In this document: in pieces, positions 5,889-9,428 of the stretch
Layout of the letters: each line of letters opens with the position of its first letter
How positions within the stretch are numbered: position 1 is the first letter of the stretch
Position numbers and translations under genes: made by a program
Source of the DNA: Candidatus Poribacteria bacterium
Lineage (GTDB): Bacteria > Poribacteria > WGA-4E > UBA9662
DNA length: 9,428 nucleotides
Reading direction: 5' to 3'
NCBI GenBank assembly: GCA_002699335.1
Contig: PACG01000251.1
Coordinates: 2,346 to 11,773 of the forward strand
Notes under the pieces: model-generated
Database searches by the model: none
The model's input: the letters and a program-made list of their open reading frames with translations, nothing else
Told to the model about the DNA's origin: nothing

Positions 5889-7478
5889 ATGGTGGTGTTT
5901 ATGAAAAAAATGAAGGAAACCCAAGTGCAAAAATCTCCATTTAAATTAATTTACAACAATGATGGCACCAACGTTTTGAACTGCATAAGTCCATTTAATG
6001 GCCGTGACGAGGAGTTTAGTTACATTAAACCTTTTCAAGCAGACGGGAAGAATTTTCGGCCACAAATGATTGAAGCGTCGGTAGACGAGATAGCTGATAC
6101 CGGTGTGGATGCATCTCTCTTTAGTCCGGGCTTGGGTTGGGTGCCATGGTGGCCGAGCAAAGTATGTCCTGATCACTACAAATGGTACGAGACACAAACG
6201 GGGGAATTAATTAAAGGAGGCGGAATCGAGTATTTCGTTAGACATGGCGGTGATATGGTTAAGCCTTTTGTTAATCGCTGTCGCCGCCACCAGATAGCTC
6301 CGTTTATCACCTTTCGCCTCAACGATGGCCATTTCGTTGGCATTCGGGGGCTAGACGAGTATAAACCTCGGTTTTATGTGGAACATCCCGAGTACCAGCT
6401 CTCACCCAATGGTACTCAGAACTGGCGTTTCCATCAAGTACGGGAATACAAACTGGCACTGATTACCGAGCTTTTAGAAAACTATGACTTGGACGGTATA
6501 GAGCTGGACTTTATGCGACACTGGTCTTTTTTCAATACTGGCGAAACAACAAGCAACGAACGAAAAGCTATAATGACTGAGTTTGTCGGTTGTGTGCGTT
6601 CTGTTCTAGACCAGACTGCAAAGGATGGTCGACACCGCTGGTTATGTGTACGAGTACCCATTTTTCTATCTAAACACGATGCAATGGGTATTGACTTAGT
6701 CACTTGGGTTAATCAGTGTGGTCTTGAGATGGTTAATCTCTCTGCCTCCTACCTAACTCATCAAGAGGGTGATTTGCCGAAGATTAGGAGGATGGTCCCA
6801 GATGTGGCTATCTACCAAGAGTGTACACAAGCCACGATAACGGCAACAATGCCACATCCAGAGCCCAACAAACCAGATCAATTCCATTATCGCCGTACTA
6901 CTGATGAAGAATTTTACACAACTGCCTACCTTGCTTACAAACAAGGAGCAGATGGAATCAGCTTATTCAATTTTGCATACTACCGTGAGCATGGCGCGCC
7001 TCTGCGTGGAACATTTTGTGAGCCTCCATTTCATGTGCTTAAATCTTTAACTGACAAGAATTGGCTTTCTCAACAGCAAGCTCTCCACTATTTCCTTGGA
7101 TCAACAACTAATGATGCCTCAGCCGTAGACTTCCAACTTGAACGAAAGATTTCGAAAGGCCAAATCCAAAAGCTAACAATGCAGATGTCCCCACCTGAAG
7201 GTATCAATGGATTAAAGTTCTATTTCCGCATTCACACGCGACATTCATCAGAAAACCTATACTGGACAGTATTACTGAACAATGTTGAATTGGTTCCACA
7301 TCAGCTGGATGGTGAACCGATTGAGCAACCATATGATGGTTTGTTGGGGGAAGCAAATCAGCAGACCGGTTTCATCGGCGATCCGGAAATCGTATTGGAA
7401 GGAGAAAATGTGTTAGAGATTAAGCTAATATCCGGTGGACCGATTGATGTCATCCGTATTGATTTAGTTTTCATTTAA
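5889..7478 (+). CDS. Glycoside hydrolase-like TIM barrel protein with C-terminal beta domain
   Basis: An intact 529-residue protein. Residues about 40-400 look like a TIM barrel of the glycosyl-hydrolase-like type. Visible strands are GVDASLFSPGLGWVPWWPS (72-90), IAPFITFRLNDGH (136-148), NYDLDGIELDFMRHW (198-212), RHRWLCVRVPIFLS (249-261), GLEMVNLSAS and GADGISLFNFAYY (353-365). D202, E205 and D207 in LDGIELDFMR sit at the end of a central strand, where this superfamily carries active-site acids. The last 120 residues, including YWTVLLNNVEL and ENVLEIKLISGG, look like a beta-sandwich. No signal peptide is seen (start MVVFMKKMKETQ), so it probably acts in the cytoplasm. GAAGGGA at 5878-5884 supports ATG 5889. 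I cannot name a substrate or a CAZy family; GHL10-like is the nearest style I know. It stands alone, 79 bases after the broken CBM9-like gene. Confidence 0.7.
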   Translation: MVVFMKKMKETQVQKSPFKLIYNNDGTNVLNCISPFNGRDEEFSYIKPFQADGKNFRPQMIEASVDEIADTGVDASLFSPGLGWVPWWPSKVCPDHYKWYETQTGELIKGGGIEYFVRHGGDMVKPFVNRCRRHQIAPFITFRLNDGHFVGIRGLDEYKPRFYVEHPEYQLSPNGTQNWRFHQVREYKLALITELLENYDLDGIELDFMRHWSFFNTGETTSNERKAIMTEFVGCVRSVLDQTAKDGRHRWLCVRVPIFLSKHDAMGIDLVTWVNQCGLEMVNLSASYLTHQEGDLPKIRRMVPDVAIYQECTQATITATMPHPEPNKPDQFHYRRTTDEEFYTTAYLAYKQGADGISLFNFAYYREHGAPLRGTFCEPPFHVLKSLTDKNWLSQQQALHYFLGSTTNDASAVDFQLERKISKGQIQKLTMQMSPPEGINGLKFYFRIHTRHSSENLYWTVLLNNVELVPHQLDGEPIEQPYDGLLGEANQQTGFIGDPEIVLEGENVLEIKLISGGPIDVIRIDLVFI

Positions 7479-7733
7479 GGAAGTGACTGAGAAGTGAATA
7501 GAAAAGGTAAATTATATACTTACCATGCTTTTCTTTCGGAGTATAGCTAAGCTATGGGCTAGGAGATTTCCAAGTTGGCATCAATTGTCAGCATGTAGGG
7601 AGAGTTGTGTCTGCGGGTGAGAGAATTGCTCGCTTCGGCCCTGGAAACTAGCTGTTTTTTACATTCAAATTTCGTTTTCATGATCGATGGAAAAGTTTTT
7701 AAATTGATAGAATCCAATTTTAGAGAAATAGTG
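7479..7733 (+). other. Intergenic stretch with no supported gene
   Basis: This leader region precedes the broken LamG gene. A TTG-started frame from 7605 runs into that gene without a ribosome site or protein-like sequence, so it is not counted as coding. A small perfect inverted repeat, ATAGC-TAA-GCTAT at 7543-7555, is too short to call a terminator. No clear promoter was seen. Confidence 0.4.
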
Positions 7734-7924
7734 ATGAAAAGGATATTAAAGTCTATTTTTGGAGGTGCAGTCGTGCTTTTTGCCATCTCCATTCGTACCA
7801 CGACGGACGCTGCTGAAAAAGACATCGCCGGCTATTGGCCTTTCGAAGAGGTGAATATCGGGAAAAAATCACCAAAGATTTAAGCGGCAATGCAAATGAC
7901 TACACGATTATAGGCACGGTCAAG
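7734..7924 (+). pseudogene. Truncated, frameshifted head of a secreted LamG-domain protein
   Basis: ATG 7734 opens MKRILKSIFGGAVVLFAIS and continues to DAAEKDIAGYWPFEE: a lysine-rich start, a hydrophobic core, an alanine-type cleavage region, and then the first strand of a LamG (concanavalin-A-like) domain. The frame then stops at TAA 7881-7883. Inserting one base near 7850 restores GEYREKITKDLSGNAND followed by YTIIGTVK, the expected next LamG motif (compare KDSSSKGNDGEIIGKAK in the intact LamG gene downstream). Beyond about 7924 no LamG sequence is seen in any frame, so some 180 residues of the domain are missing or unrecognisable. The lesion is therefore a single-base loss plus a large truncation, making a pseudogene sure even if the frameshift were a sequencing error. 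Confidence 0.72.
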
Positions 7925-8359
7925 ATAGTATGCCTACCTGTTTTACCGACGAAGCTATGTTACTCCTATGGTGAGACTTATCAAGCGGTTGGTTCAAGGT
8001 TTCCAGGTAGCACAATTTCCGAGGGCCCTTGCTGTTTACTTCCCATGGAATGCTACCAAAGGGCAAAGCACGTTTTTCCGGCCTTGTGCTCTGGCTACAG
8101 TCGAGTATCCTGCAACTTATTTAATTGCACATACTTTTACTGGTACTGTGCCCCTCATCAATATTATTGTCTGGCCTCGTATTAATTGGTACTTGGTACA
8201 ATGACTCCGATTACTCCTACAATACCACTCGAAATGATGTGCATAATGGCAGCGCTGGCTCATTGGTCAAAAGATTTAGACACGTGAACTTGGGAAATCT
8301 TGCATTTTACAGGTAAGCGTTGATTGCTTTACCTTACACAATCCATCCTAGCTACCTGC

Positions 8360-8388
8360 TCGGCTTCCTCCTGCGGCACAGAAGCCGA
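8360..8388 (+). repeat. 8-bp inverted repeat (hairpin) upstream of the intact LamG gene
   Basis: TCGGCTTC and GAAGCCGA are exact inverse complements around a 13-nt loop. No T-run follows, so a terminator is not supported. It lies about 285 bases before the LamG start and may be a chance stem. Confidence 0.35.
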
Positions 8389-8658
8389 ATATGATAACTC
8401 CCTACAATTTCTTGGTAATATATGATAGGATAGCGGATAGTAACAATATCTAATCCAAGTTGCGGCCTAAAATAGTAAGCAGGTCGGAAACTGAGTTTTC
8501 TTGACTTCACAGCCACAGTCAGGGATCAATTTGCTGTTTTGGCTAGAATTTCCGAATTCCAACTAGCAAAAGGGTAGGTAGCAACTTGGGTTATCTAGTA
8601 TAAATGGTATCTAGAGTGTCCTGTAAGGAGATCATTTAACAAATTGAGTTCAGAAGAT

Positions 8659-8663
8659 GGAGG
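8659..8663 (+). promoter_or_regulatory. Shine-Dalgarno GGAGG of the LamG gene
   Basis: GGAGG lies 6 nt before ATG 8670 and 9 nt before ATG 8673, two adjacent in-frame methionine codons. The nearer ATG at 8666 is in another frame and hits TAA after six codons, so it is not the start. Confidence 0.6.
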
Positions 8664-8672
8664 TAATGAATG

Positions 8673-9428
8673 ATGAAAGCGGTTAAAAAAGTCAGATTCA
8701 CCCCAGTTTGTGTCAGCCTAATGGTCATCAGCCTAATGGTTTCCGGCATCAGCTCTGCCAAAGTTGACTTCAGGGACTGTGTCGGCATGTGGCTCTTTGA
8801 CGAGGATAAAGGCGACGTTGCTAAAGATTCCTCTTCTAAGGGCAATGACGGCGAAATTATAGGTAAAGCCAAACGGGTTGCTGGGAAGTTTGGCTCAGCT
8901 TTGAAGTTTGATGGAGTGACAGCTGCTGTGAGTATTGAGCTTGATGTCATGGACCTCAATAAAGACCAATCATTTTCTCTGTGGTTTAAAACTAAAATTG
9001 ATGAAAATATCCATGCCCGTGTACTTCATGCTCCTTTTTTGAACAATTATCGGTTATGGCTGTGGATAATGAGAAACGGTCACGGTGCCAGAGGGAAGCT
9101 GGGCTTTGGCTATAGAGCTGGTGATATTGGGTTAGAAATAACCTCCGGTCAGCCTCTGAATGATGATAATTGGCATCATGCCGTTGCAATTCTTGATCAC
9201 ACAACCAAACAAGGTTTGCTATATATTGATGGCAAACTTATTGCTCGGAACTGGATAGACAGAATAAAGTTTAATGATTCTGAAGGGAAACTGTGTATAG
9301 CTAGTGCTTGCCCTGGAGATTTCTTGCCCGGTCAGATCGACGACGTTGCGGTTTTCAATGTGGCGTTGAAGGAAGGTGACATCAAATCCATCATGGATAA
9401 AGGGTTAAAGAAAGTACTGGATGCAGCA
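8673..9428 (+). CDS. Secreted LamG (concanavalin A-like) domain protein, partial at 3' edge
   Basis: The frame is open for 252 codons to the window end with no stop. MKAVKKVRFTPVCVSLMVI continues through a hydrophobic core to SGISSAKVD, a clear signal peptide with cleavage near residue 30. The LamG jelly-roll domain follows: DCVGMWLFDEDKGDVAKDSS (33-52), GNDGEIIGKAKRVAGKFGSA, ALKFDGV, QSFSLWFKT, then DDNWHHAVAILDHTTKQGLL, YIDGKLIARN, and finally GQIDDVAVFNVALKEGDIKS. These are the strand order and the WHH, YIDG and IDDV motifs expected of LamG domains, which usually bind glycans or act as adhesion modules. The domain is complete by about residue 240, so the gene probably ends soon after the edge. 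It resembles the broken LamG head at 7734, which suggests paralogues. ATG 8670, one codon earlier, is an equal start. Ligand and partner are unknown. Confidence 0.85.
   Translation, partial: MKAVKKVRFTPVCVSLMVISLMVSGISSAKVDFRDCVGMWLFDEDKGDVAKDSSSKGNDGEIIGKAKRVAGKFGSALKFDGVTAAVSIELDVMDLNKDQSFSLWFKTKIDENIHARVLHAPFLNNYRLWLWIMRNGHGARGKLGFGYRAGDIGLEITSGQPLNDDNWHHAVAILDHTTKQGLLYIDGKLIARNWIDRIKFNDSEGKLCIASACPGDFLPGQIDDVAVFNVALKEGDIKSIMDKGLKKVLDAA

Larger units (their letters stand above)
7925..8669 (+). other. Long gene-free stretch with small repeats
   Basis: No gene can be supported in these 745 bases. Open frames of 60-90 codons exist (for example 7968-8204, with AVYFPWNATKG and VEYPATYLIAHTF) but lack ribosome sites and match no family I know. 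Small structures seen are an 8-bp inverted repeat TCGGCTTC/GAAGCCGA (8360-8367 and 8381-8388), a direct repeat TATCTAG at 8592-8598 and 8608-8614, and an AAGGAG at 8625-8630 with no start codon. The last part must hold the promoter of the LamG gene at 8673, but I cannot place it with confidence. Confidence 0.4.

Noticed and set aside
7559..7825. Minus-strand 88-codon frame
   Set aside because: It is antisense to the signal-peptide region of the broken LamG gene and not protein-like; most likely a shadow.
7968..8316. Overlapping plus-strand frames of 63-116 codons after the LamG head
   Set aside because: No ribosome sites, no family resemblance, and three frames compete over the same bases. 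They may be decayed sequence but cannot be called genes.
8592..8614. TATCTAG direct repeat considered as an operator or promoter pair
   Set aside because: Seven bases with a 9-bp spacer in AT-rich DNA is easily chance; no matched -35/-10 pair was found.
8636..8959. Minus-strand 107-codon frame
   Set aside because: It is antisense to the signal peptide and first LamG strands of a clear plus-strand gene.
1..9428. CRISPR array, tRNA, IS element, retron, toxin-antitoxin or phage system
   Set aside because: Reading both strands gave no regular repeats, cloverleaf, transposase, reverse transcriptase or recognisable toxin pair.

Overview
The window reads as bacterial DNA of middling GC content, with loosely packed genes that all lie on the plus strand. 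Its mix of genes (xylose-isomerase-type TIM barrels, a sulfatase-modifying-factor-like domain protein, secreted LamG proteins and a CBM9-like protein) resembles sponge- or sediment-associated lineages such as Candidatus Poribacteria or Latescibacteria. That placement is inferred from protein style, with no marker gene to confirm it. No tRNA, rRNA, CRISPR array, transposase or recognisable defence system was found.

Layout. Bases 1-84 are the last codons of an upstream gene, probably a zinc-type MDR dehydrogenase. It is followed at once by a sugar phosphate isomerase/epimerase (86-943), probably translationally coupled to it. From about 944 to 1778 there is no intact gene: a short aromatic-rich reading frame without a start, then the C-terminal 80 or so residues of a class III aminotransferase. 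Next come a probable lipoprotein with an FGE-sulfatase (SUMF1-like) domain (1779-2666) and a large multi-membrane GT39/PMT-type glycosyltransferase (2650-4845), which are close or overlapping. After a perfect 11-bp hairpin lies a secreted CBM9-like gene broken by about three frameshifts and three in-frame stops (5034-5809). An intact cytoplasmic glycoside-hydrolase-like TIM barrel protein follows (5889-7478). Then comes the broken head of a LamG protein (7734 to about 7924), a long stretch without a supported gene, and an apparently intact secreted LamG protein (8673 onward) that runs off the right edge.

Taken together, the intact genes suggest carbohydrate handling: sugar isomerisation or oxidation, sugar transfer at the membrane, a hydrolase-like barrel, and exported glycan-binding-type domains. 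They do not form one clear operon, and no substrate can be named. The striking feature is decay. Three genes, and possibly a fourth, are in different stages of loss between intact neighbours, and each broken exported-type gene can be rebuilt by eye into a continuous protein. This fits a genome that accumulates and sheds surface-protein paralogues; sequencing error must be excluded for the single-base lesions.
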